This document shows, piece after piece, positions 7,907 through 15,688 of a stretch of 21,790 bases of DNA. The notes beneath the pieces are model-generated. The model was not told where the DNA came from. It saw only the letters and a list, made by a program, of their open reading frames with translations, and searched no databases. Position 1 is the stretch's first letter. Each line of letters opens with the position of its first letter. Origin of the DNA: Cellvibrionales bacterium UBA1854 (GTDB taxonomy: Bacteria > Pseudomonadota > Gammaproteobacteria > Pseudomonadales > Porticoccaceae). The DNA lies in the NCBI GenBank assembly GCA_002338445.1, contig DDII01000067.1, forward strand, positions 1-21,790, read 5' to 3'. The position numbers were made by a program, and so were the translations under genes.

Positions 7907-8299
7907 CTACTCCTCACTAGGGGCCTGAACTTTTTTTTCTACCTGTCGGTCTACGAGTGTTACATATGCCATGGGTGCGTTATCACCGGTTCTGCGACCA
8001 CACTTTAAAACTCTTAGATAACCCCCAGGCCTAGAGAGAAAATGAGGTCCCAGTTCAGAAAATAATTTTCCTACTGAAGCCTTACATCTCAAGCGATTGA
8101 AAAGCAATCGACGGTTTGCAACGCTATCCCTTTTAGCAACGGTGATCATAGGTTCAACAACACGCCTTAGTTCCTTTGCTTTCGGCAGAGTAGTTTTTAT
8201 CTGTTCATGCTCTACCAGAGAGCGCGTCATGTTACGAAACATAGCACGCCGATGGGCACCGGTCATATTTAATTTACGACCACTGTTTCTATGGCGCAT
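7907..8299 (-). CDS. rplQ: 50S ribosomal protein L17
   Basis: L17 (130 aa) is a large-subunit protein near the polypeptide exit tunnel, and it is the last gene of the alpha block. The N-terminal MRHRNSGRKLNMTGAHR is highly conserved, followed by RNMTRSLVEHEQIKTTLPKAKELR and the C-terminal RTGDNAPMAYVTLV. The usual length is 117-130 aa. It lies 48 bases after rpoA, the usual partner. The 50 bases between its stop and the apaH stop show no GC-rich hairpin with a T-run, so where transcription ends is unclear. Confidence 0.97.
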   Translation of the reverse strand: MRHRNSGRKLNMTGAHRRAMFRNMTRSLVEHEQIKTTLPKAKELRRVVEPMITVAKRDSVANRRLLFNRLRCKASVGKLFSELGPHFLSRPGGYLRVLKCGRRTGDNAPMAYVTLVDRQVEKKVQAPSEE

Positions 8300-8347
8300 C
8301 TTTATTTACCCTCTTCTTATCCAAGTAAAAATGTTTCATCATCAAAA

Positions 8348-9343
8348 CTAGATAAACTCTTTCTCACTTTTGAGACTTGCCGGCGGCCAATTTTCTAATC
8401 TCATCCCCAAAGACAGTCCCCGAGAGGCCAACACATCTTTAATTTCAGTAAGAGATTTCTTACCCAAATTTGGGGTCTTCAATAATTCAACCTCTGTACG
8501 CTGAATTAGATCACCGATGTAGTAAATACTTTCAGCCTTTAAGCAATTCGCAGAGCGAACGGTCAACTCCAAATCATCGACTGGACGGAGTAATGTGGGA
8601 TCTATCGTGGCCTCTTCTTCCTCTGGTTCAGCCATGGATTCTCCCTCAAGATCTACGAATACTGCCAATTGCTGCTGGAGAATAGTTGCTGCTCGACGAA
8701 TTGCTTCTTCTGGATCGATAGTCCCATTGGTCTCAAGTTCCAACACTAATTTATCAAGGTCAGTACGATTTTCTACCCTTGCATTTTCTACATTGTAAGA
8801 GACACTAAAAATCGGACTAAAGGTAGCATCTATCTTTAAACGACCTATTGATCTAAACTCTTCGTCAAACACACGTGAGTCAGCAGGTTGATAACCGCGT
8901 CCACGCTCAATTCTCAACTGCATTGACAAACGCGTGTCACCCGAGATATTTGCAATCACGTGATCTGGATTGACAACCTCGACATTATTATCGACTTTGA
9001 TGTCTCCTGCCGTGACTAGTCCGGGACCCTGCATGTCAATTGAGACTAAACTCGAATCTGTTTCTGCCATCACTACTGCAACACCCTTGAGATTTAAAAT
9101 AATCTCCATAACGTCTTCTTGCACGCCTTCAATAGTAGAATATTCGTGTTCGACACCATCAATGTCTGCTTCAACAATTGCGCTGCCAGACATTGAGGAT
9201 AGCAGTATCCGTCGCAAAGCATTGCCCAACGTATGTCCAAACCCACGCTCAAGTGGCTCTAAAACAATTCGTGCATGAGTGGCGTCATGAGAGGTAACAT
9301 CAATGTTTCGAGGTGTTAAAAATTCAGTTGCAGAATTTTGCAT
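8348..9343 (-). CDS. rpoA: DNA-directed RNA polymerase subunit alpha
   Basis: The alpha subunit (331 aa from this start) dimerises to begin RNA polymerase assembly, and its C-terminal domain binds UP elements and activators. The N-terminal domain contains LEPLERGFGHTLGNALRRIL, the dimer and beta-contact core, and NRTDLDKLVLELETNGTIDPEEAIRRAA. An acidic linker (about 235-250, with EEEEA) leads to the C-terminal domain with RSANCLKAESI, whose arginine corresponds to DNA-contacting Arg265 of E. coli, and TPNLGKKSLTEIKDVL. The open frame extends seven codons upstream, but MQNSATEFLTPR matches the E. coli start, and AGGGG lies just before the ATG at 9343. A tail LKSEKEFI extends past the usual WPPAS end. 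The gene lies 27 bases after rpsD. Confidence 0.97.
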   Translation of the reverse strand: MQNSATEFLTPRNIDVTSHDATHARIVLEPLERGFGHTLGNALRRILLSSMSGSAIVEADIDGVEHEYSTIEGVQEDVMEIILNLKGVAVVMAETDSSLVSIDMQGPGLVTAGDIKVDNNVEVVNPDHVIANISGDTRLSMQLRIERGRGYQPADSRVFDEEFRSIGRLKIDATFSPIFSVSYNVENARVENRTDLDKLVLELETNGTIDPEEAIRRAATILQQQLAVFVDLEGESMAEPEEEEATIDPTLLRPVDDLELTVRSANCLKAESIYYIGDLIQRTEVELLKTPNLGKKSLTEIKDVLASRGLSLGMRLENWPPASLKSEKEFI

Positions 9344-9370
9344 AGTTTCCCCTGTAAGTACCAAGTCATA

Positions 9371-9991
9371 TTACTTGGAATAGAGTTCAACAATAAGGTT
9401 TTCATTAACCTCAGCTAATATGTCAGATCGATCAGGATTTCTGACGAAAGTCCCTTCTACTTTCCCTTCGTCTACGGACAGCCAATCTCCAATCCCCCTC
9501 TGAGTGGCCAGTTGCATTGCCGTCTTAATACGTAGCTGTTTTTTGGATTTTTCCCTAATTCCCACCACATCACCAATTTTGACTCCATATGAAGGGATAT
9601 TGACTTTTTTTCCATTTACCAAGATAGCGTTGTGAGCAACAAGCTGGCGTGCTTCAGCCCGTGTACTCCCGAACCCCATACGATACACGACATTATCAAG
9701 ACGCTGCTCTAACAAATTTAAAAGATTCTCACCCGTGTTCCCTCTTATCTTAGCCGCCGCCTTGTAGTAATTTCGAAATTGTTTTTCAAGCACGCCATAT
9801 ATGCGTCGCACTTTTTGTTTCTCTCGAAGTTGGACACCGTAGTCTGACAATCTACCACGACGTTGACCGTGCTGGCCCGGCGCGCTTTCAGATCGGCACT
9901 TAGACTCAAGGGGCCTGACACCGCTTTTTAGAAAGAGATCTGTCCCCTCGCGTCTCGATAATTTACAAGTTGGTCCCAAATATCTAGCCAT
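9371..9991 (-). CDS. rpsD: 30S ribosomal protein S4
   Basis: S4 (206 aa, as in E. coli) is a primary binder that nucleates 5'-domain folding of 16S rRNA and represses the alpha operon translationally in enterobacteria. MARYLGPTCKLSRREGTDL opens the protein. The S4 RNA-binding domain lies about 94-155 (RLDNVVYRMGFGSTRAEARQLV), and the end NENLIVELYSK is typical. Only two cysteines (9 and 32) occur in the N-terminal region, so it is the zinc-free form. The frame runs 14 codons further upstream into rpsK, but MARYLGP at 9991 is the conserved start, seven bases after the rpsK stop. Confidence 0.97.
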   Translation of the reverse strand: MARYLGPTCKLSRREGTDLFLKSGVRPLESKCRSESAPGQHGQRRGRLSDYGVQLREKQKVRRIYGVLEKQFRNYYKAAAKIRGNTGENLLNLLEQRLDNVVYRMGFGSTRAEARQLVAHNAILVNGKKVNIPSYGVKIGDVVGIREKSKKQLRIKTAMQLATQRGIGDWLSVDEGKVEGTFVRNPDRSDILAEVNENLIVELYSK

Positions 9992-9998
9992 TTTTTTC

Positions 9999-10391
9999 TT
10001 AAACTCGCCGTTTTTTAGGTGGACGACATCCATTATGAGGAACTGGCGTGACGTCAGTAATGTTAGTTATTTTGTATCCCGCGCTGTTCAATGCGCGCAC
10101 CGCAGACTCTCGACCGGGACCTGGACCCTTCACTTGGACATCAAGATTTTTCAGACCGTATTCCTTTGCAGCTTCTCCAGCTCGTTCTGCTGCTACTTGC
10201 GCCGCAAAAGGTGTGCTTTTACGAGATCCACGGAATCCAGATCCGCCTGCAGTAGCCCATGACAGAGCATTGCCTTGTCGATCAGTTATAGTCACTATGG
10301 TATTGTTAAACGACGCGTAGATATGCGCTATTCCGTCTATAACGGTCTTAGTAACCTTTTTCCGCGTCGATTTAGTTAATGTTTTCGCCAT
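9999..10391 (-). CDS. rpsK: 30S ribosomal protein S11
   Basis: S11 (130 aa) sits on the 30S platform near the E-site mRNA path. Conserved segments are GIAHIYASFNNTIVTITDRQGN, WATAGGSGFRGSRKSTPFAAQ, VKGPGPGRESAVRAL and the basic end HNGCRPPKKRRV, which is nearly invariant in bacteria. The length is close to E. coli S11 (129 aa). It lies 15 bases after rpsM and seven before rpsD, in the standard alpha-operon order. Confidence 0.98.
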   Translation of the reverse strand: MAKTLTKSTRKKVTKTVIDGIAHIYASFNNTIVTITDRQGNALSWATAGGSGFRGSRKSTPFAAQVAAERAGEAAKEYGLKNLDVQVKGPGPGRESAVRALNSAGYKITNITDVTPVPHNGCRPPKKRRV

Positions 10392-10406
10392 CCCACACCT
10401 TTTAGA

Positions 10407-10763
10407 TTATCTTTTTATAGGTCGCCTTGGACCCTTCCGAGTTCGTGCATTGGTTTTAGTCCGTTGTCCGCGTACAGGGAGGTTTCGCCGATGTCGCAGG
10501 CCCCTGTAGCAGCCAAGATCCATTAATCGCTTGACACAAATACTAACGTTTCTCCGAAGATCACCTTCTACTTCATAATCACCAACAGCCGCGCGGAGTT
10601 TGTCTAATTCACTGTCATCTAATTCTCCGATTTTTGTGGTTTCATTGATACCTGTTTGCGCACAAATACTCCTTGCAGTCTGCCGTCCTATGCCATAAAC
10701 ATACGTCAAAGAAACTACCGCATGTTTTTTGTCGGGTATGTTAACTCCTGCAATTCGAGCCAT
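10407..10763 (-). CDS. rpsM: 30S ribosomal protein S13
   Basis: S13 (118 aa) lies in the head of the 30S subunit, contacts 50S L5 in bridge B1b, and touches P-site tRNA through its basic tail. MARIAGVNIPDKKHAVVSLTYVYGIGR opens the protein with the helix-two-turn-helix region. GCYRGLRHRRNLPVRGQRTKTNARTRKG is the invariant C-terminal region. The length matches E. coli. It is first in the alpha group after a 118-base gap, where E. coli carries an S4-binding leader. Confidence 0.97.
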   Translation of the reverse strand: MARIAGVNIPDKKHAVVSLTYVYGIGRQTARSICAQTGINETTKIGELDDSELDKLRAAVGDYEVEGDLRRNVSICVKRLMDLGCYRGLRHRRNLPVRGQRTKTNARTRKGPRRPIKR

Positions 10764-10881
10764 TGAATTTACTCCACTGTGTATATGTAGTAACGAAGGC
10801 GCACAACAAGTGGCGACCTCGCAAAACTCACGTCTAGCCTACTGAAAGGGCGATGCAGTCTACCGATAGGTGCCACAAAAA
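10764..10881 (-). promoter_or_regulatory. rpmJ-rpsM spacer, possible alpha-group leader
   Basis: At 118 bases this is the longest spacer in the ribosomal block. In E. coli the S4-binding pseudoknot that represses rpsM lies just before rpsM. Here I see one long-range complement on the message strand: GTGGC (about 10876-10872) with GCCAC (10815-10811). The bases just before rpsM, GTGGAG, include a fair ribosome binding site. I cannot match the E. coli pseudoknot by eye. A regulatory role is inferred from position. Confidence 0.35.
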
Positions 10882-10998
10882 TCAACCCTGTCGCTGCTTA
10901 TGTCTGGGTTCCACGCTACAAATAACCCTCACAACACCCTTTCGACGCACTACCTTACAGTTACGACATATCTTTTTAACTGATGCTCGAACTTTCAA
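10882..10998 (-). CDS. rpmJ: 50S ribosomal protein L36, TTG start
   Basis: This 38-residue gene is easily missed because it is short and starts with TTG. The product is MKVRASVKKICRNCKVV followed by a basic stretch, matching L36 over its full length. Cys11, Cys14, Cys27 and His33 form the zinc ribbon of the zinc-binding L36 form. L36 is a small 50S protein that stabilises 23S rRNA folding near the base of the L7/L12 stalk. It lies between secY and rpsM, its standard position. The secY stop is in the same frame five codons upstream, so TTG at 10998 is the only plausible start. It has GGGGAG seven bases upstream. Confidence 0.95.
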   Translation of the reverse strand: MKVRASVKKICRNCKVVRRKGVVRVICSVEPRHKQRQG

Positions 10999-11010
10999 TG
11001 CTAGACTCCC

Positions 11011-12327
11011 CTATTTGCGCCCGATATTTTTCAAGTTCGCCTTTTTCATGAGCGAATCATATTGCTGAGACATAAGATGAGATTGAACTTGAGCCATGAA
11101 GTCCATAGTAACTACAACAGCAATGAGGAGTGACGTACCACCAAGGTAAAATGGAACATTGAAGTAGACATTTAAGAATTGGGGCATCAAGCATATAGAC
11201 GTTATGTATATACCCCCAATCAACGTCAATCGAGTCGTTACAGTGTCGATGTATCGCGCAGTTTGCTCACCAGGCCTAATTCCAGGCAAGAATGCTCCCC
11301 CTTTCTTCAAATTATCTGCCACCTCTCGAGGGTTGTACATCAAAGCCGTATAAAAAAAACTGAAAAAAATGATGAGTGCCGAGAACAAAATAATATAAAG
11401 TGGCTGTCCGGGACCAAGAAGAAGCGCCACATCTTGCAACCATGCTGGAGCATTAACACCTTGACCAAACCAAGTACTTATCGAAGTTGGAAATAACAAC
11501 AAACTGCTCGCGAATATGGCTGGAATTACCCCAGACATATTTACTTTTAAAGGCAAGTGCGAAGTTTGAGCACTATACGCTCTGCGACCCTGCCGTTGCG
11601 CGTAATTTACTGTAAGTCTGCGTTGTCCTCGCTCGATAAAAACCACAAAATATACTACTGCAACAGCTATTACGAGAATAAAAATCAGTAAAATCGGGTT
11701 CAAATCACCTTGCCTGGCGGATTCGAGCGCTTGCCCGATAGCCCCCGGAATCCCAGCGACAATACCTGCAAAAATTAACATAGAAATTCCATTTCCTATA
11801 CCCCGCTCCGTTATCTGCTCGCCTAACCACATTAAAAACACGGCACCTGCTACCAGCGAAGAAATAGCTACTAAATAGAATAATAAGTTAACCTCATATG
11901 CGAGCCCTTGCGATGCAAAACTGACTGCCATGCCAGTCCCCTGAATGAGGGCTAGAAAAACTGTGCCGTAACGAGTGTACTGATTTATTGTTCTGCGCCC
12001 ACTATCGCCCTCTTTTTTTAACTGCTCAAGACTAGGAACCGTGGCTGCCAACAACTGCATAATAATAGATGCTGAAATGTAAGGCATAACTCCCAAAGCC
12101 AGAATGCTCATCCGCTCTAGAGCACCACCCGAAAACATGTTGAAGAGTCCCAAAAAGGTTCCTTGGTTTTGATTAAACAACTCACTCAGCCGGTCAGGAT
12201 CAAATCCCGGGACCGGAATGTGGGTCCCAATTCGGTATATAATTATAGCTAAAAAAAGAAAACGTAACCGGGTCCAGAGTTCCTCTAAGCCCTTTTGGTT
12301 ACCCAACAGTCCACCTACTTCAGCCAT
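11011..12327 (-). CDS. secY: Protein translocase subunit SecY
   Basis: SecY (438 aa) is the channel of the SecYEG translocase in the inner membrane, exporting unfolded proteins such as SurA and LptD and inserting membrane proteins. About ten hydrophobic segments are visible, starting with FLFLAIIIYRIGTHIPVPG. Conserved motifs include ERMSILALGVMPYISASIIMQLL (TM2 and plug neighbourhood), EQITERGIGNGISMLIFAGI and the cytoplasmic loop VNYAQRQGRR. The C-terminus is short and basic (LMKKANLKNIGRK). It lies six bases after rplO and 12 before rpmJ, the normal spc arrangement. Confidence 0.97.
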   Translation of the reverse strand: MAEVGGLLGNQKGLEELWTRLRFLFLAIIIYRIGTHIPVPGFDPDRLSELFNQNQGTFLGLFNMFSGGALERMSILALGVMPYISASIIMQLLAATVPSLEQLKKEGDSGRRTINQYTRYGTVFLALIQGTGMAVSFASQGLAYEVNLLFYLVAISSLVAGAVFLMWLGEQITERGIGNGISMLIFAGIVAGIPGAIGQALESARQGDLNPILLIFILVIAVAVVYFVVFIERGQRRLTVNYAQRQGRRAYSAQTSHLPLKVNMSGVIPAIFASSLLLFPTSISTWFGQGVNAPAWLQDVALLLGPGQPLYIILFSALIIFFSFFYTALMYNPREVADNLKKGGAFLPGIRPGEQTARYIDTVTTRLTLIGGIYITSICLMPQFLNVYFNVPFYLGGTSLLIAVVVTMDFMAQVQSHLMSQQYDSLMKKANLKNIGRK

Positions 12328-12333
12328 ATGATG

Positions 12334-12768
12334 TTACTCTTCCACCGAACCATTTGCTGCTAAGATTGCCGATAGTGCGCCCTTGGTGACTCCGATTCCG
12401 CGCAGAGTCACTGCTCTATTAATGCTGCCAGAAGCAAACACTTTCGCACGACGAATGTTTTTATTAACCAACCCTGCTTTCTTTAAAGCAGACAGATCTA
12501 TTATGTCTGTACCAACTAGTTCAAGTTCTGAAAGCCTTAACTCCGATGTGACCGCCGCTACACGAGAGGTGAACCCGTACTTGGGTAATCGTTTTTGCAG
12601 TGGCATTTGCCCTCCCTCAAATCCAGGCCGAACAGATCCTCCATTTCGCGATTTTTGCCCTTTATGTCCTCTGCCAGCAGTTTTCCCAGATCCACTACCA
12701 ATACCTCGGGCGACTCGTTTTGCTTTTCTGACTCGGCCTTCCGATGGACTGAGCGTGTTCATACGCAT
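12334..12768 (-). CDS. rplO: 50S ribosomal protein L15
   Basis: L15 (144 aa, as in E. coli) is a late-assembly 50S protein with a long basic N-terminal extension that threads into 23S rRNA. MRMNTLSPSEGRVRKAKRV and the glycine-rich RGIGSGSGKTAGRGHKGQKSR identify it, with GFEGGQMPLQKRLPKYGF following. The start lies one base after the rpmD stop (TAGTATG), so the two are probably translationally coupled. The second methionine at codon 3 is a less likely start, since E. coli L15 begins MRLNTLSP. Confidence 0.97.
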   Translation of the reverse strand: MRMNTLSPSEGRVRKAKRVARGIGSGSGKTAGRGHKGQKSRNGGSVRPGFEGGQMPLQKRLPKYGFTSRVAAVTSELRLSELELVGTDIIDLSALKKAGLVNKNIRRAKVFASGSINRAVTLRGIGVTKGALSAILAANGSVEE

Positions 12769-12769
12769 A

Positions 12770-12958
12770 CTATAGTTCCTCTACGTTTATGAGATAACTT
12801 ATTCTATTTAACATTCCCCTAATTGAGGGAGTGTCCTCTCGCTCAACGGAATGACCCACTCGCCTCAATCCTAAGCCTGTTAGGCAGGCTTTATGCTTTT
12901 TCAGCCGACCAATTGAGCTTTTTACCTGTGTAATCTTCAGCCTTTTTTCTGTAGTCAT
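12770..12958 (-). CDS. rpmD: 50S ribosomal protein L30
   Basis: L30 (62 aa) is a small protein of the 50S subunit. The core KITQVKSSIGRLKKHKACLTGLGLR and VEREDTPSIRGMLN are family signatures, and the length fits the usual 58-62. An upstream in-frame GTG at 12985 would add nine residues (MKIRLTEFL) not seen in E. coli L30. ATG at 12958 is preferred, and GGA lies seven bases upstream of it. It lies between rpsE and rplO, as expected. Confidence 0.94.
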   Translation of the reverse strand: MTTEKRLKITQVKSSIGRLKKHKACLTGLGLRRVGHSVEREDTPSIRGMLNRISYLINVEEL

Positions 12959-12989
12959 AAGGAATTCCGTAAGCCTTATTTTCACGAGT

Positions 12990-13499
12990 CTAATTCAATA
13001 TCTGCTCGACCGTTTTATTTCGCTTTGCTGCCACTCTTTCTGGCGATTTCATGTGACGGAGAGCATCAAATGTTGCTCGAACCACATTGACAGGATTCGT
13101 TGACCCGTAGCATTTCGCTAAAACATTTTGAACCCCCGCCAACTCGAGTACTGCACGCATTGCACCGCCGGCTATGACACCGGTGCCATCAGATGCTGGT
13201 TGCATATATATCTTTGAAGCTGCATGCACGCCTTTGACAGGGTACTGAATCGTAGTTCCATCCAAAGCTACCTCAATCATATTTCTTCTTGCCGCTTCCA
13301 TGGCTTTTTGGATAGCTTGGGGGACCTCTCTAGCTTTCCCTCGGCCGAAACCTACCTTTCCATTACCGTCGCCAACAACCGTCAACGCTGTGAATGCAAA
13401 AATTCTACCCCCTTTAACTGTCTTAGCTACTCGGTTTACTTGTACTAACTTCTCCATCATCCCTTCAGTCGCAGAATCTTTTTGATCAACTAGAGCCAT
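12990..13499 (-). CDS. rpsE: 30S ribosomal protein S5
   Basis: S5 (169 aa) lies on the solvent side of the 30S subunit, helps line mRNA entry and affects decoding accuracy. The N-terminal double-stranded-RNA-binding-like domain contains VNRVAKTVKGGRIFAFTALTVVGDGNGKVGFG. Within it, the VKGGR loop is where spectinomycin-resistance changes map in E. coli; it appears unmodified here. The C-terminal domain includes GGAMRAVLELAGVQNVLAKCYGSTNP. AAGG lies upstream of the ATG. It follows rplR by 13 bases. Confidence 0.97.
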   Translation of the reverse strand: MALVDQKDSATEGMMEKLVQVNRVAKTVKGGRIFAFTALTVVGDGNGKVGFGRGKAREVPQAIQKAMEAARRNMIEVALDGTTIQYPVKGVHAASKIYMQPASDGTGVIAGGAMRAVLELAGVQNVLAKCYGSTNPVNVVRATFDALRHMKSPERVAAKRNKTVEQILN

Positions 13500-13512
13500 T
13501 TACTAATACCTT

Positions 13513-13863
13513 CTAAAATTTAAGACCAGCTTTACGAGCGGCCTCGGCCAGAGCTTTGACGCGACCATGATATTTATAACCACTCCGATCAAAAGCAACC
13601 GATTTGATTCCTGCTGCGATTCCCCTTTCCGCAACACGCTGTCCCACTAGAGCAGCAGCCTGAGCATTCCCTGTCCCAGTTTTTCCAAAATCTGTCTCTA
13701 GCGTCGAGGCACTTGCTAGTACCCGTGATCCATCAGGAGCTGTTATCTGAGCATAGATGTGTCGGGGTGTTCGGTTCACACTAAGCCTAGTTGCACCAAG
13801 TTCGCGCAATTTGAGTCTTAACTTACGGGTTCTTCTCAATCGCGCCGCCTTTTTAAAATTCAT
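13513..13863 (-). CDS. rplR: 50S ribosomal protein L18
   Basis: L18 (116 aa) binds 5S rRNA together with L5 and L25 and anchors it in the central protuberance. The basic N-terminus (KKAARLRRTRKLRLKLRELG), SVNRTPRHIYAQITAPDGSRVLASAST, and the C-terminal FDRSGYKYHGRVKALAEAARKAGLKF are family hallmarks. The usual length is 117. It sits between rplF and rpsE with short spacers of 12-13 bases. Confidence 0.97.
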   Translation of the reverse strand: MNFKKAARLRRTRKLRLKLRELGATRLSVNRTPRHIYAQITAPDGSRVLASASTLETDFGKTGTGNAQAAALVGQRVAERGIAAGIKSVAFDRSGYKYHGRVKALAEAARKAGLKF

Positions 13864-13875
13864 CCTTTTACCCTA

Positions 13876-14409
13876 CTATTTTTTCTTAGCTTCTTTCCTT
13901 CTTATGCGCTCTCCATCAACGCGAATACCTTTACCTTTGTATGGTTCTGGCGGACGAAAAGAACGTATCTCAGCTGCAACCTGTCCAAGTTTTTGCTTAT
14001 TCGAAGACCTTAGCACTAATTCAGTTTGACTGAGGGTCTCAGCGGTTACCCCCTCCGGCAATTGATACAACACCGGATGAGAAAATCCTAAAGATAAATT
14101 AATGCTGTCTCCTTGAATTTGAACTCGGTAGCCGACTCCAATTAATTCAATTTTTTTCTCAAATCCTTGTGTTACTCCGACCACCATATTGTAAATTAAA
14201 GCTCTTGTTGTACCGGACATCGCATTGGAGAACTTGGTTTTTGTGCGAGCTGCAAATGTTAACAGCGCGTCTGTCTGACGAACTTCAACTTCAGGGCTGA
14301 GGTCCATTTCCAATGTTCCCCTGGACCCAGAGACTGAAATCATTTGTCCACTAAGAACAATGCTGACTCCGTTTGGGACCTCGATTGGATTTTTGGCGAT
14401 TCTAGACAT
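13876..14409 (-). CDS. rplF: 50S ribosomal protein L6
   Basis: L6 (177 aa, as in E. coli) lies near the factor-binding site and the sarcin-ricin loop. It opens MSRIAKNPIEVPNGVSI, has duplicated alpha/beta domains, and carries GYRVQIQGDSINLSLGFSHPV. The RNA-binding C-terminal signature PEPYKGKGIRVDGERIRRKEAKKK is intact. It lies 12 bases after rpsH and 12 before rplR in the spc order. Confidence 0.97.
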   Translation of the reverse strand: MSRIAKNPIEVPNGVSIVLSGQMISVSGSRGTLEMDLSPEVEVRQTDALLTFAARTKTKFSNAMSGTTRALIYNMVVGVTQGFEKKIELIGVGYRVQIQGDSINLSLGFSHPVLYQLPEGVTAETLSQTELVLRSSNKQKLGQVAAEIRSFRPPEPYKGKGIRVDGERIRRKEAKKK

Positions 14410-14421
14410 ATGTGGTACCCA

Positions 14422-14814
14422 CTAAAAAACTGTGCAAATGATTTCACCACCAACACCTGCAGAACGAGCAGCGCGATCAGTCATAACCCCTTGGCTGGTA
14501 GAAATTATTGCCACTCCCAACCCGTTTCTCACGCGAGGTAGATTTCCACAGCTGCTGTATCGCCGGAGGCTTGGCTTACTGTATCTCTCTATCTCAGAAA
14601 TTACCGGCTGTCCGTCGAAATACTTCAGATGTAAAGTGAGCATCTCTTTATCGGTACCATCAACATCGAAGGAGTTAATGTACCCTTCCGTCTTGAGCAC
14701 ATTCGCCAAGGATATCTTTAATTTAGACGAAGGCATGCTGACTCGCGGCTTCGATCTGTGGTGAGCGTTTCGAATACGCGTTAACATATCAGAAACTGGA
14801 TCTTGCATACTCAT
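14422..14814 (-). CDS. rpsH: 30S ribosomal protein S8
   Basis: S8 (130 aa) is a primary 16S rRNA binder of the central domain. In E. coli it also represses spc-operon translation by binding near rplE. MSMQDPVSDMLTRIRNAHHR and the C-terminal GLGVAIISTSQGVMTDRAARSAGVGGEIICTVF are nearly identical in character to E. coli S8. The first of two close ATGs is chosen to match MSMQDP in E. coli. It follows rpsN by 19 bases. Confidence 0.97.
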   Translation of the reverse strand: MSMQDPVSDMLTRIRNAHHRSKPRVSMPSSKLKISLANVLKTEGYINSFDVDGTDKEMLTLHLKYFDGQPVISEIERYSKPSLRRYSSCGNLPRVRNGLGVAIISTSQGVMTDRAARSAGVGGEIICTVF

Positions 14815-14833
14815 ATTTTTACCCCGTTCTATA

Positions 14834-15139
14834 TTACCAACTAGACTTCACTAGACCCGGAACCTCTCCGCGCATCGCAGCTTCCCGAAGCTTGTTTCTG
14901 CATAATCCAAACTTTCGATATACTCCATGTGGGCGCCCAGTAATGCTACACCGGTTTTGACCTCTTGTCGGGCTCGAATCCCTTGGTAATTTTTGTAATT
15001 TAATTTGCGCTTCCCAACGTTCCTTATCAGCCAAGGTCATGTCCGATATTATTGCCTTTAAGTTTCTACGTTTTTCGGAAAACTTCGCCACCGTACGTGC
15101 GCGTTTTTTTTCCCGCTCTATCATTGCCACTTTTGCCAT
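14834..15139 (-). CDS. rpsN: 30S ribosomal protein S14, zinc-free long form
   Basis: S14 (101 aa) is in the 30S head. The length and only two cysteines (in NRCSITGRPHGVYRKFGLCRNK) make this the long zinc-independent form and not the 61-residue four-cysteine zinc form. MAKVAMIEREKKRARTVAKF and LREAAMRGEVPGLVKSSW are typical ends. It contrasts with the zinc-binding L36 in the same block. It lies six bases after rplE. Confidence 0.97.
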   Translation of the reverse strand: MAKVAMIEREKKRARTVAKFSEKRRNLKAIISDMTLADKERWEAQIKLQKLPRDSSPTRGQNRCSITGRPHGVYRKFGLCRNKLREAAMRGEVPGLVKSSW

Positions 15140-15145
15140 ATTTGA

Positions 15146-15688
15146 TTAACCCTTCAATGGGAAGTTAAATGCCCGCAATAGCGCACGTCCTTCGTCGTCA
15201 GTTCGCGCTGTTGTGGTTATAGTGATATCCATACCACGTAGTTTATCTACTTTTTCATAATCTATTTCAGGAAATATAATTTGTTCACTCACACCCATGG
15301 CAAAATTACCTCTTCCATCAAATTGCTTTGGAGAAAACCCCCTAAAATCCCTAATTCTTGGAATTGCAATGGAAACCAATCGTTCCAGAAACTGGTACAT
15401 GCGCTCGCTGCGCAAGGTAACTTTAGTTCCGATCGGCCATCCTTGCCTAACTTTGAATCCGGCAATTGACTTACGTGCTTTGTTCACCACAGGTTTTTGC
15501 CCTGAAATCAGGGTCAGCTCTTCTACAGCATGTTCCAAAGATTTCTTATCTCCTATAGCCTCACCAACGCCCATATTTAAGGTTATCTTGGAGATCCTGG
15601 GTACTTCCATCACATTCCTAAGCGCCAAGTCGGCCTTGAGTTTTTCAACTAACTCGTTTTTATATAGTTCTTTTAGCCTTGCCATCAT
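15146..15688 (-). CDS. rplE: 50S ribosomal protein L5
   Basis: L5 (180 aa) binds 5S rRNA and forms intersubunit bridge B1b with S13. Seen are LKELYKNELVEKLKADL, the signature PRISKITLNMGVGEAIGDKK, RKSIAGFKVRQGWPIGTKVTLR, and FRGFSPKQFDGRGNFAMGV. The start is an ATGATG pair; the first ATG overlaps the rplX stop as ATGA, indicating coupled translation, and either may be used. The E. coli S8 repressor site overlaps this junction; its presence here was not determined. Confidence 0.97.
   Translation of the reverse strand: MMARLKELYKNELVEKLKADLALRNVMEVPRISKITLNMGVGEAIGDKKSLEHAVEELTLISGQKPVVNKARKSIAGFKVRQGWPIGTKVTLRSERMYQFLERLVSIAIPRIRDFRGFSPKQFDGRGNFAMGVSEQIIFPEIDYEKVDKLRGMDITITTTARTDDEGRALLRAFNFPLKG

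Noticed and set aside
9344..9364. Longer RpoA start seven codons upstream
   Set aside because: MQNSATEFLTPR matches the known alpha start and AGGGG lies directly before it.
12383..12775. 130-codon plus-strand ORF opposite rplO
   Set aside because: It mirrors the whole rplO frame and has a composition expected from an antisense shadow.
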